NCBI GenBank assembly: GCA_028097945.1
Contig: JAOHFJ010000014.1
Span: forward strand, 1 to 22,473
DNA: 22,473 bases
Reading direction: 5' to 3'
Origin: Candidatus Pelagibacter sp.
GTDB lineage: Bacteria > Pseudomonadota > Alphaproteobacteria > Pelagibacterales > Pelagibacteraceae
The first letter of the stretch is position 1. Every line of letters begins with the position of its first letter. Positions 1 through 7,676 of the stretch are shown here, one piece after another. The translations under genes were made by a program, and so were the position numbers. The notes beneath the pieces are model-generated. The model worked only from the letters and a program-made list of their open reading frames with translations, was not told where the DNA came from and searched no databases.

Positions 1-1
1 A

Positions 2-704
2 AATATCAATAAAATTATCAAAACTTTAAAAAAAGTGAAAAAAATAAAACCAAAAATTCAATTAGGTTTTAATAGAAGGTATGACCCTGGTCATTTTAGT
101 ATCAAAAAAAGGTTTAAATAGAAATAAAATTGGAAAATTAGAAAAAATAATAATAACAAGCAGGGATCCTTCGCCACCTTCTGTTTCATATCTTAAATCT
201 TCAGGTGGTATTTTTAGAGACATGATGATACATGATTTCGATTTATGTAGATTTTATCTTGGAAATGATGAGTTAGATCAAGTGCATGCATTTACTTCTT
301 CGTTTGAGCCAATTTATAATAAAATTAACGATCATGAATTGGCAGTTGTTACCATGAAATCTAAAAGAGGTGTAATTTGTGTGATTACTAATTCAAGACA
401 TTGTTCGTTTGGTTATGACCAAAGAGTTGAATTATTTGGAAAAAAAGGAATGTTAATTTCAGGTAATAAAAAAGAAAATTCAACTGAATATTTTAATTCA
501 AGCCAAACAAACTCTCAAAAACCTTTTTTAAATTTTTTTATTGAAAGATATAATGACTCTTATAATTTACAATTAAAAGAACTTATTTTACTTCACAAAA
601 ATAAAATAAAATCCAGATCTACATTTAAAGATGGTTATCTTGCTTTAAAATTAGCGAATGCGGCATATAAATCTTTAAAATTAAAAAAAACAATTAAAGT
701 CTAA
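2..704 (+). pseudogene. iolG: IolG-like inositol 2-dehydrogenase (Gfo/Idh/MocA), 5' end outside window, frameshifted
   Basis: This is the C-terminal two thirds of an NAD-dependent myo-inositol 2-dehydrogenase-like protein, which would oxidise inositol to 2-keto-inositol in the cytoplasm. From base 2 the first frame reads a typical IolG segment ending in LGFNRRYDPGHFSIKK. It then hits a stop at 119. The next frame continues the same protein from about base 111 (KIGKLEKIIITSRDP) through the catalytic Asp/His motif RDMMIHDFD to the stop at 702-704. The switch falls at the A7 run at 104-110, where one base too many separates the frames. An ATG at 81 lies out of the upstream frame and is not a credible start, because the family is about 330 residues long and the motif before it is conserved. 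Either the gene is broken, the run is miscalled, or slippage restores the frame. The substrate is inferred from the motifs and from iolD downstream. Confidence 0.75.
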
Positions 705-769
705 TACTTTCGATAGCTTTTAAGTATACCGTAGGTTGTATCTAAAATGTTTTTTTTTGAATTTACTCT

Positions 770-775
770 TATAAT
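770..775 (+). promoter_or_regulatory. Candidate -10 box for the binding-protein gene
   Basis: A perfect TATAAT lies 44 nt before the ATG at 820, in the 115 nt between the frameshifted dehydrogenase and the binding protein. It would give a leader of roughly 35-40 nt that carries the GAGGG ribosome-binding site at 810-814, one of the few clear ones in the window. No good -35 lies 16-18 nt upstream, so the promoter may depend on an activator or simply be weakly defined. A separate promoter here fits the expected high expression of a periplasmic binding protein. Confidence 0.4.
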
Positions 776-819
776 TTGTTTTAATGCGCGCTAATTAAAT
801 TAACAACAAGAGGGAAATA

Positions 820-1743
820 ATGAAAAAAGTATACTTAACAATTGCTGCTCTTTTAACATGGGCGATGACATCAGTAGCTGCTTTAGCGGTTGATATTATC
901 GTTGTGTCTCACGGGCAAGCTAATGACCCTTTCTGGTCAGTTGCAAAAAATGGTGTAGATAAAGCTTGTAAAGATATGAAAGTATCTTGCAAATATACTG
1001 CTCCAGCAACATTCGACATGGTTGAAATGGCAAAATTAATAGATAACGCTGTTTCTCAAAAACCAAAAGGTATCGTAATAACTTTACCAGATGCTGCCGC
1101 TTTAGGAAAATCTGTTAAAGCTGCAATATCTGCAGGTATTCCAGTAATTTCTATGAACTCTGGTTCAGATGACTACATGAAACTGGGTATTAGTGCTCAC
1201 GTTGGTCAAACTGAATTTGAAGCAGGAGTAGGTGGCGGACAAAAAATGAAAGCTGCTGGTGGAAAAAAAGCATTATGTGTTAACCACGAAGTTGGTAACG
1301 TTGCTTTAGATAGAAGATGTGCTGGTTTCAAAAAAGGTTTCGGAGGTTCTGTAGAAATTTTAGGAACATCTAATGACCCAACTGAAATTCAAAAAGCTGT
1401 AGCTGCTAAATTAGGTGGTGGATATGACACTATACTTACTTTAGGGGCTGGTCTAGCAGGTGAAGCTGCTCTAAAAGCATTAGAATCAGCTGGCAAAGTT
1501 GAAAGCGTAAAGCTTGGAACATTTGATATGTCTCCAGGAATGCTTAAAGCTGCTGCTGCTGGAAAAGTTGAGTTCTTAATTGACCAACAACAGTATTTAC
1601 AAGGTTATTTACCTATAGCTATCTTTTCTCAATATATGAGATATGGAACTATGCCAGCTGGTGTAGTTATGACAGGACCTGGTTTTGTTACACCTAAAAA
1701 CGCTAAAAGTGTAATTAAATGGGCTGCTCAAGGTTATAGATAA
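820..1743 (+). CDS. Sugar/inositol ABC transporter periplasmic substrate-binding protein
   Basis: This is a periplasmic substrate-binding protein of the ribose/galactose type (Peripla_BP_4), which captures a sugar or cyclitol and delivers it to the permease encoded just downstream. Residues 1-23 form a signal peptide with basic MKK, a hydrophobic core and an ALA cleavage motif before VDIIVVSHG. The mature part shows the family's repeated alternation, for example PKGIVITLPDA, AGIPVISMNSG and YDTILTLGAG. At 307 residues it has the usual length. The start is fixed by the signal peptide and by GAGGG at 810-814. The codons favour GCT and GGT and the gene is less AT-rich than its neighbours, as expected of a highly expressed gene. 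A strong terminator hairpin follows. The location beside iolD and IolG-like genes suggests inositol or a related polyol, but the ligand cannot be read from the sequence. Confidence 0.9.
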   Translation: MKKVYLTIAALLTWAMTSVAALAVDIIVVSHGQANDPFWSVAKNGVDKACKDMKVSCKYTAPATFDMVEMAKLIDNAVSQKPKGIVITLPDAAALGKSVKAAISAGIPVISMNSGSDDYMKLGISAHVGQTEFEAGVGGGQKMKAAGGKKALCVNHEVGNVALDRRCAGFKKGFGGSVEILGTSNDPTEIQKAVAAKLGGGYDTILTLGAGLAGEAALKALESAGKVESVKLGTFDMSPGMLKAAAAGKVEFLIDQQQYLQGYLPIAIFSQYMRYGTMPAGVVMTGPGFVTPKNAKSVIKWAAQGYR

Positions 1744-1753
1744 GAAATATATT

Positions 1754-1791
1754 AAAAAGGCCTAGTGATTTTTCACTAGGCCTTTTTTTTT
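1754..1791 (+). terminator. Intrinsic terminator between binding protein and permease genes
   Basis: A perfect 15-bp stem (arm AAAAAGGCCTAGTGA at 1754-1768, TTTT loop, complementary arm at 1773-1787) runs into a continuous T tract ending at 1791. It sits only 10 nt after the binding-protein stop and 12 nt before the permease start. It should end most transcripts after the binding protein, leaving partial read-through into the permease and ATPase genes. This is a common way to make far more binding protein than membrane components. The A-rich left arm also makes the stem fairly symmetrical, although no gene on the minus strand needs it. Confidence 0.9.
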
Positions 1792-1803
1792 AATTTTTTA
1801 ATT

Positions 1804-2931
1804 ATGTCTACAAAGTCTAAAAGTATAGATAGTAAAACTGATTTCAATCAAGATGATAGGCTTAAAAAAATTTCGAAATTTAAAATATTATTAAATAGAC
1901 CTGAACTTGGTGCACTTGGAGGTGCAATTTTAGTTTTTATTTTTTTTGGTATTGTCGCCGGAGATACAGGAATGTTTAGTGCTTATGGAATTTTAAATTT
2001 TTTAGATGTATCAGCTAATCTTGGCATTATAGCTATCGCAGCAGCGATGTTAATGATTGGTGGAGAATTTGACTTGTCGATCGGTTCAATGATTGGTTTC
2101 GCTGGAATTTGTATAGCTATCCCAGCTATTTATTGGGGGTGGCCTTTATGGATGAGTATAATTTTTGCATTTTCAATGGCAGTTTTAGTTGGTTATTTTA
2201 ACGGAATACTAGTTGTTCGAACTGGTTTGCCTTCTTTTATAGTTACACTTGCAATGTTGTTTATCTTAAGAGGTGCAACATTAGCATTAACAAGATTAAT
2301 TACAGGTCGTACGCAAGTACCTGGATTAAGAGTTTTAATTGAAAATGATCCTATAGCTTGGATTTTTGCTACAGACTCATTTAAATGGGTTTTTACATGG
2401 CTAGGTTCAATGAATTTGATTGATTTAAGAACTGACGGTACACCTTTGGCAACAGGCATACCGCCATCAGTTATTTGGTTTATAGCTCTTGCAATTTTAA
2501 CCACTTGGATACTTATGAAAACTAGATATGGAAATTGGATATTCGCCTCTGGTGGAGATAAAAAAGGAGCTAACAATGTAGGTGTCCCAGTAGGAAGAGT
2601 AAAAATAAGTTTATTCATTGGAACAGCTGTAGCCGCAACAATATTTGCCACTATTCAAGTATTAGATGCAGGATCAGCTGATACTATGAGAGGAACTTTA
2701 AAAGAATTAGAAGCTATTGCAGCTGCTGTAGTAGGTGGATGTTTACTAACAGGTGGATACGGTTCTGCAATTGGTGCTGCATTTGGCGCTATTATTTTTG
2801 GAACAGTATCTATGGGAATTTTTTACACAGACGTAGATACTGATTGGTTTAAAGTTTTTTTAGGTGCAATGATGCTTATCGCTGTAATATTTAATAATTA
2901 TATTAGAAAAAAAGTAACAGAAAGCAAATAA
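1804..2931 (+). CDS. Ribose/inositol-type ABC transporter permease
   Basis: This is an inner-membrane permease of the BPD_transp_2 (RbsC-like) family, forming the channel for the sugar captured by the binding protein encoded upstream. After a polar N-terminus of about 30 residues there are roughly eight to ten hydrophobic helices. The family signature [16 protein letters not shown] lies near residue 85, where most relatives have a GGIDLSVGS-type sequence. The segment around [18 protein letters not shown] near the C-terminus is also typical. The length, 375 residues, is somewhat longer than RbsC (about 320), because of the N-terminal extension and a loop near residues 180-215. The start lies 12 nt after the terminator and has no visible Shine-Dalgarno, so translation depends on read-through transcripts. 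The stop overlaps the ATPase start by 1 nt (TAATG). Confidence 0.92.
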   Translation: MSTKSKSIDSKTDFNQDDRLKKISKFKILLNRPELGALGGAILVFIFFGIVAGDTGMFSAYGILNFLDVSANLGIIAIAAAMLMIGGEFDLSIGSMIGFAGICIAIPAIYWGWPLWMSIIFAFSMAVLVGYFNGILVVRTGLPSFIVTLAMLFILRGATLALTRLITGRTQVPGLRVLIENDPIAWIFATDSFKWVFTWLGSMNLIDLRTDGTPLATGIPPSVIWFIALAILTTWILMKTRYGNWIFASGGDKKGANNVGVPVGRVKISLFIGTAVAATIFATIQVLDAGSADTMRGTLKELEAIAAAVVGGCLLTGGYGSAIGAAFGAIIFGTVSMGIFYTDVDTDWFKVFLGAMMLIAVIFNNYIRKKVTESK

Positions 2932-3722
2932 TGTCTGAATATTTAGTTCAATTTAATAATATTAGTAAATTTTTCGGCAAAGTAATTGCACTGAAAAATG
3001 TTACTATGAAACTACGTAAGGGTGAAATTATGTGCTTGTTGGGTGATAATGGAGCAGGTAAGTCAACTTTAATTAAAACACTAGCAGGAGTTCATAAACC
3101 TGATGAAGGAGAAATTATTTTTGAAGGAGAGAAGATTGTTTTTGACAGTCCAAAGGATGCTTTAGATATTGGTATTGCTACAGTTTATCAAGATTTAGCT
3201 TTAGTTTCTTTAATGAGTGTTACAAGAAATTTCTTTATGGGCAGAGAACCTTTAAAAGGACCTCCTTTTTTTAAAACTTTTGATATAGAAAAAGCTAATG
3301 AAATTGCTGCAGAAAGAATGGGACAAATTGGAATTGATGTAAGGGATCCGTCACAAGCAGTAGGAACAATGTCTGGTGGAGAAAGACAGTGTCTTGCAAT
3401 AAGTAGAGCTATCTACTTTGGAGCTAAAGTTTTAGTTCTTGACGAACCTACGTCAGCATTAGGTGTTCATCAAGCATCTGTAGTATTAAAATATATTGTA
3501 AAAGCTGCCTCTCAAGGTTTAGCAGTAATTTTAATAACACATAATGTTCATCATGCTTATCCTGTAGGAAATAGTTTTACTGTGCTTAATCGAGGAAAAA
3601 GCTTAGGAACATATGAAAAAAAAGATATTTCTAGGGAGAAACTTTTAGGTATGATGGCAGGTGGTGAAGAACTTGATAAGTTGGAAGTTGAACTAAAAGA
3701 GATGAATAGAATTTCCTCGTAG
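2931..3722 (+). CDS. Sugar ABC transporter ATP-binding protein, single nucleotide-binding domain
   Basis: This is the ATPase that powers the sugar importer from the cytoplasmic side. All ABC motifs are intact: Walker [10 protein letters not shown] (residues 38-46), Q-loop Gln87 in YQDLA, signature MSGGERQ (147-153), Walker B VLVLDE (167-172) and H-loop His204 in ITHN. The signature has M in place of the usual first L. At 263 residues it has one nucleotide-binding domain, unlike RbsA/XylG, which fuse two and reach about 500 residues. It would therefore act as a homodimer, as in FrcA-type systems. The ATG overlaps the permease stop by 1 nt, and the ROK kinase begins 2 nt after its stop, so the three genes form one operon. 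Confidence 0.93.
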   Translation: MSEYLVQFNNISKFFGKVIALKNVTMKLRKGEIMCLLGDNGAGKSTLIKTLAGVHKPDEGEIIFEGEKIVFDSPKDALDIGIATVYQDLALVSLMSVTRNFFMGREPLKGPPFFKTFDIEKANEIAAERMGQIGIDVRDPSQAVGTMSGGERQCLAISRAIYFGAKVLVLDEPTSALGVHQASVVLKYIVKAASQGLAVILITHNVHHAYPVGNSFTVLNRGKSLGTYEKKDISREKLLGMMAGGEELDKLEVELKEMNRISS

Positions 3723-3724
3723 AA

Positions 3725-4627
3725 ATGCAAATAGGTATAGATTTAGGTGCTACAAAGATTGAATACGTCTTGTTAGATAAAAGTAATAAAGAATTATCAC
3801 GAAATAGAATTCCAACACCAAAAAATTATAATGAAACTATAATTTCAATTATTTCTATTGTCAAAGATATAGAAAATAAAAATAAAGATAATTTGAATGT
3901 TGGAATCTGTCATCCAGGATCGACTGATAAAACAACTGGTCTAATTAAAAATGCTCATAATTCACAATGGTTAAATGGTAAAAATTTGACTCAAGATTTA
4001 AAGAAAAAAATTAATAATAATATTTATTTAGAAAATGATGCTAATTGTTTCTGTTTATCTGAAGCTTATGATGGTTCAGCAAGTCATTATGAAACAGTTT
4101 TTGGTATTATACTTGGTTCTGGTTGTGGGGGTGGATTAGTAATTAACAAAAAAATTATTTCTGGATCAAATGGATTAAGTGGTGAATGGAGTTTAAATCA
4201 ATTGCCAGATTTAAATATTCCTAATTTAAAATCAGAGAACAAATTAGATTTTTCAAACAGGGTAGAGGGATATCTGTCTGGTAAATCAATAGAAAAACAA
4301 TTTAAGTTGAAATTCAAAAAGGATTTAACTGCAAAAGAAATTTTTTCGAAGTATAAAAAACGTGATGCCGATGCAATAAACTTTATAAATGATTATAAAA
4401 ATAAATTAGCAAGATCTTTAATTATAATTATTACAACTATTGATCCAGATGCTATTGTTTTTGGCGGCGGTATATCTAATGAAATTGATTTTTTAGATGA
4501 AATTAAGTTACTTTCTTCTAAATTAATAAATGAACCAAATTTAAAAACAGTATTTCTAAAACCTTTGTATGGAGATGCCAGCGGCGTAAGAGGAGCTGCT
4601 TTATTAGGTAGAGATAATTTTATTTAA
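3725..4627 (+). CDS. ROK-family sugar kinase lacking the zinc site
   Basis: This is a cytoplasmic ROK-family kinase that should phosphorylate the imported sugar or a catabolic intermediate with ATP. The N-terminal phosphate-binding motif IGIDLGATKIE (residues 3-13), the catalytic Asp105 in LENDANC, the GSGCGGGLV loop (131-139) and the C-terminal VFGGGIS are all present. The 300-residue length is normal for the family. The family zinc site is absent. The GEWGHN-type motif of its Mak/fructokinase relatives reads GEWSLN (153-158), so the His is replaced by Leu157. The region that should hold CxCGxxGCxE (about 166-181) contains no Cys and ends in RVEGYLSG. The gene lies 2 nt after the ATPase gene and is therefore transport-coupled. 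Its 3' end overlaps the convergent dehydrogenase by 8 nt. The substrate is unknown, and fructokinase or glucokinase labels would be guesses. Confidence 0.85.
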   Translation: MQIGIDLGATKIEYVLLDKSNKELSRNRIPTPKNYNETIISIISIVKDIENKNKDNLNVGICHPGSTDKTTGLIKNAHNSQWLNGKNLTQDLKKKINNNIYLENDANCFCLSEAYDGSASHYETVFGIILGSGCGGGLVINKKIISGSNGLSGEWSLNQLPDLNIPNLKSENKLDFSNRVEGYLSGKSIEKQFKLKFKKDLTAKEIFSKYKKRDADAINFINDYKNKLARSLIIIITTIDPDAIVFGGGISNEIDFLDEIKLLSSKLINEPNLKTVFLKPLYGDASGVRGAALLGRDNFI

Positions 4628-5777
4628 GAATTTTTTTTATTTTTTCTTGAGTAAATCTTGTTGGAATTTTACATTTAGTTGATAAGAATTCAGTCTTTTT
4701 AGACTGTGCTGATTTCATAATAGATTGAATAATATCTAATACATGTAATGAAAGTTCACCATTACACATATGACTAATCTTATTGTCTATTGAATAGGCC
4801 ATTTCAGATAAACCAGCGCCTCTGTAATTTGCATTCGTAGCTGATTCATTTGCTCTTGAACTCTGGCTTTTGATATTTATTTTACCCAGCTCTAAGTTAT
4901 GTGTTTCATGTTCTGTCCATTTACCTCCTAATTCAAGACAGGTAAATACTGATCCACCAAACATATTTGGATCAGTAACAATAATTGATCCTTTGTCGCC
5001 ATATAATTCTATGTGGTTTCTTTTATGATCCTTTACATCAAAAGATAAAGTCATTTGAATTAATGTATTGTCGTTAAATTCTAAAGTTGAAACATAAGTG
5101 GTATCACATTCAACTTTAAATTTTTTTCCTTTTCGTTGACCTATGCCGATTTCTCTTTCTTCAAATACTTTTTTTGATCTGCTAGTAACACACTTTACAG
5201 ATCCCAATAGTGTAACCAAAGCTGTAATATAGTATGGTCCCATATCAATAACAGGACCACCTTCTTTTTCTGCAAACCAAGGTTCGGGACTAGGATGATA
5301 GGATTGAACTCCAGGATATGCGAAAATTGCATTTCCTAAATTTATTTTACCAATTATTCCATTTTCAATTATCTCTTTTGATTTTTGGATACCCGCGCCG
5401 AGAAAGGTGTCTGGAGCACTTCCCAGATACAGATTATTTTTTTTTGCCAAATCTAACAGTTTCTTTCCATCTTCAAAATTAATACATAATGGTTTTTCGC
5501 TATAAGAATGTTTACCTGAATTAAGTGCTTTTTCAGATACTTCGTAATGTGCTTTTGGTATTGTAAGATTTAAAATAATTTCAACATCCTTATCTTTAAA
5601 AATATTATCTAGATTTACAGCTTCTATTCCATAGTTTTTAGCACATTTACTTGCTACTTCATTATTTAGATCAGCACATTTTATGATTTTTATATTATTA
5701 AAATATTCTTGTGCTCTAAAATAAGTTTCAGAAATATGCCCACAGCCAACTAGGCCAACGTTAAAAACTTTATTCAT
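4620..5777 (-). CDS. Gfo/Idh/MocA-family NAD(P)-dependent dehydrogenase
   Basis: This is a cytoplasmic oxidoreductase of the Gfo/Idh/MocA family, which typically oxidises or reduces a hydroxyl of a sugar or cyclitol. The Rossmann motif GLVGCGHIS (residues 8-16) opens the protein, with Asp36 after the second strand in CADLN. The family's catalytic Lys lies in SEKP (93-96). A GGPVIDMGPYYI segment replaces the usual DxGxH with Tyr at the His position, as occurs in some subfamilies. At 385 residues it is a little longer than average. It lies 5 nt downstream of iolD with no Shine-Dalgarno, so the two are co-transcribed and probably act in one pathway. A role as a second inositol (for example scyllo-inositol) dehydrogenase, or as a replacement for the frameshifted IolG-like gene, is inferred. 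Confidence 0.88.
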   Translation of the reverse strand: MNKVFNVGLVGCGHISETYFRAQEYFNNIKIIKCADLNNEVASKCAKNYGIEAVNLDNIFKDKDVEIILNLTIPKAHYEVSEKALNSGKHSYSEKPLCINFEDGKKLLDLAKKNNLYLGSAPDTFLGAGIQKSKEIIENGIIGKINLGNAIFAYPGVQSYHPSPEPWFAEKEGGPVIDMGPYYITALVTLLGSVKCVTSRSKKVFEEREIGIGQRKGKKFKVECDTTYVSTLEFNDNTLIQMTLSFDVKDHKRNHIELYGDKGSIIVTDPNMFGGSVFTCLELGGKWTEHETHNLELGKINIKSQSSRANESATNANYRGAGLSEMAYSIDNKISHMCNGELSLHVLDIIQSIMKSAQSKKTEFLSTKCKIPTRFTQEKIKKILK

Positions 5778-5782
5778 AATGA

Positions 5783-7627
5783 TTAAACACCTTTTCTTTG
5801 TTTTTTCTTGCCTTCAAGATGTTCTTTAAGTGAATTTTTATTTTCTTCTGTAGCAGGTATTCCAAGAGTAGGACTTTCCCAGTAAGCTGAACCTTCTAAC
5901 CATTGATATCCATCTGTATGAATTGAAATTACATAAGTTTTTTTTGATTTTTTTGCTCTTTTAAAAGCCTCTTCTAATTCATAAATAGAATTAACATGCT
6001 CTCCGTCTGCTCCCATGCTTTTAGCATGACTCGCAAAATCTACAGGTACTAAATTAGGAGTCTTTGAAGTTTTAAGTAAACAATTAAATTCTTTACCCCC
6101 TTTATATAATTGCAATCTATTAATGACTGCGTGACCACCATTGTCACAAACTATTAGTATTAATTTATTATTTGTTATTACTGAACTGTAAATATCAGAA
6201 TTATAAAGTAGATAAGATCCGTCTCCGACAAATGAAACTACATCTTTATCTGGATTAGCCATTTTAATGCCAAGTGCTCCAGAAATTTCATAACTCATAC
6301 AACTAAACCCCCATTCTGTTTCATGTGTATTAAGCTCTCTAGGTTTCCAAACTTGTATTACTTCACCCACCAATCCTCCAGCTGCTGTCACTGCTATATC
6401 GGTAGGATCTGAATTTCTATAGCAAGCTCCAATAACTTGAGCATAGCTTGGGAGTTTTTGGTTTGTTGGTCCGCTTTCTTTATCGACGTAAGCTTCCCAA
6501 TCTTTCAGTTCTGTTCTAGATTTTTTATACCAATTATCATCAGCCTTCCAGCTACCTAATGCTCGTGATAATTCCAATAATGATACTTTAGCATCACCAA
6601 CAATGGCCTGGCCCATGTGTTTATTGGCATCAAATCGTGCTGTGTTTATGGAAACTAATTTAAAATTGGGATTTTCAAAATTAGCCCATGAACCTGTAGT
6701 AAAATCTGCAAGTTTAGTTCCAACAGCAATCGCTGTATCAGTTTCTTTACTCAAATTGTTTGCTGCTTTTCCTCCTAAGCCACCGATAGTACCTAAATAA
6801 TGAGAGTGATCTTTTTTCAATGAAGAGTAACCCATTACTGTCTGAGTAACAGGAATATTATGTTTTTTAGCAAAAGCACTCAATTCTTCTGTAGCATCTG
6901 AATAGAAAATACCTCCACCAGCAATAATTATTGGTTTCTTTGATTTTTTTATTTGTTCAGCTGCTTCTTTTATTTGGAAATCGTCTGGTCTAGGTCTTCT
7001 AATCGTATGAATTCTTTCCTTAAAGAATTCTTCGGGATATTCAAAAACTTCTCCTTGAACATCTTGGCTTAAAGAAATACATGCTGGTCCACAATCTGCA
7101 GGATCTAACATTACTTGTATTGCATGTTGTAAACTTGAAATGATTTGTTCTGGTCTGGTAATTCTATCGAAATATCTTACAACAGATTTAAATCCATCAT
7201 TCTGTGTTATCCCTGGATTATTAAAGTGTTCAACTTGTTGTAAAACTGGATCTGGCATTCTATTAGCAAATGTATCACCTGGTAAAAACAGGATTGGTAG
7301 TCTGTTACTCATTGCTACAGCTGCAGCAGTAATCATATTTGTAGAACCTGGACCTACTGACGAAGTTGCAACAAAAATTTGTTTTCTTCTTTTAGCTCTA
7401 GAATAAGCTATTCCGGTTAAGGCCATGTTTTGTTCATGATGACCTCGCCAAGTAGGAAGTTCATTTTGATTTTCCTGAAGAGCTTGACCTAAACATGCTA
7501 CATTTCCGTGTCCAAATATTCCGAAGACACCAGGAAATAAGGGCACTTTTTTTCCATCTATAAGAGTTTTCTGAGCAATTAAGAATTTAACTAAAGCGTG
7601 AGCACAAGTAAGTTGAATATTTTTCAT
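5783..7627 (-). CDS. iolD: 3D-(3,5/4)-trihydroxycyclohexane-1,2-dione acylhydrolase IolD
   Basis: IolD is a thiamine diphosphate enzyme that opens the ring of trihydroxycyclohexane-dione to give 5-deoxy-glucuronate, the third step of myo-inositol breakdown. The N-terminus carries the recognisable IolD stretch FPGVFGIFGHGNVACLGQAL and the cofactor-activating Glu65 in RGHHEQNMA. The central domain is of the acetolactate-synthase type. The C-terminal ThDP/Mg motif begins with GDGSY (Asp469) and runs to a DNGG sequence. The 614-residue length matches the family (about 620-640). The ATG at 7627 gives the expected N-terminus, and no Shine-Dalgarno is visible. The gene heads a two-gene operon with the dehydrogenase and is divergent from the aldehyde dehydrogenase across only 49 nt. 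Related ThDP enzymes are less likely given the HGNV region. Confidence 0.93.
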   Translation of the reverse strand: MKNIQLTCAHALVKFLIAQKTLIDGKKVPLFPGVFGIFGHGNVACLGQALQENQNELPTWRGHHEQNMALTGIAYSRAKRRKQIFVATSSVGPGSTNMITAAAVAMSNRLPILFLPGDTFANRMPDPVLQQVEHFNNPGITQNDGFKSVVRYFDRITRPEQIISSLQHAIQVMLDPADCGPACISLSQDVQGEVFEYPEEFFKERIHTIRRPRPDDFQIKEAAEQIKKSKKPIIIAGGGIFYSDATEELSAFAKKHNIPVTQTVMGYSSLKKDHSHYLGTIGGLGGKAANNLSKETDTAIAVGTKLADFTTGSWANFENPNFKLVSINTARFDANKHMGQAIVGDAKVSLLELSRALGSWKADDNWYKKSRTELKDWEAYVDKESGPTNQKLPSYAQVIGACYRNSDPTDIAVTAAGGLVGEVIQVWKPRELNTHETEWGFSCMSYEISGALGIKMANPDKDVVSFVGDGSYLLYNSDIYSSVITNNKLILIVCDNGGHAVINRLQLYKGGKEFNCLLKTSKTPNLVPVDFASHAKSMGADGEHVNSIYELEEAFKRAKKSKKTYVISIHTDGYQWLEGSAYWESPTLGIPATEENKNSLKEHLEGKKKQRKGV

Positions 7628-7676
7628 AAATTCAATATAAACTATTTAATTAACATTCTTTATTCAACAATAATAT
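7628..7676. promoter_or_regulatory. Divergent promoter region between iolD and aldehyde dehydrogenase genes
   Basis: Only 49 nt separate the two divergent start codons, so both promoters must overlap here or lie inside the genes, and the leaders must be very short. On the minus strand TTGAAT followed after 17 nt by TAGTTT is a plausible weak promoter for iolD. The plus strand shows only AT-rich sequence (TATTCA, TAATAT) with no Shine-Dalgarno before 7677, so a leaderless or near-leaderless message is possible. Coupled control of the two operons by one regulator would be easy in this layout. No clear operator palindrome was found. Confidence 0.35.

Noticed and set aside
780..805. GCGCGC-centred palindromic operator upstream of the binding protein gene
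   Set aside because: The flanking bases do not continue the symmetry, so a regulator site cannot be argued.
2193..2651. 152-codon open frame on the minus strand inside the permease gene
   Set aside because: It is antisense to an unmistakable permease and has no family resemblance. Similar shadows exist inside iolD, the aldehyde dehydrogenase gene and metG.
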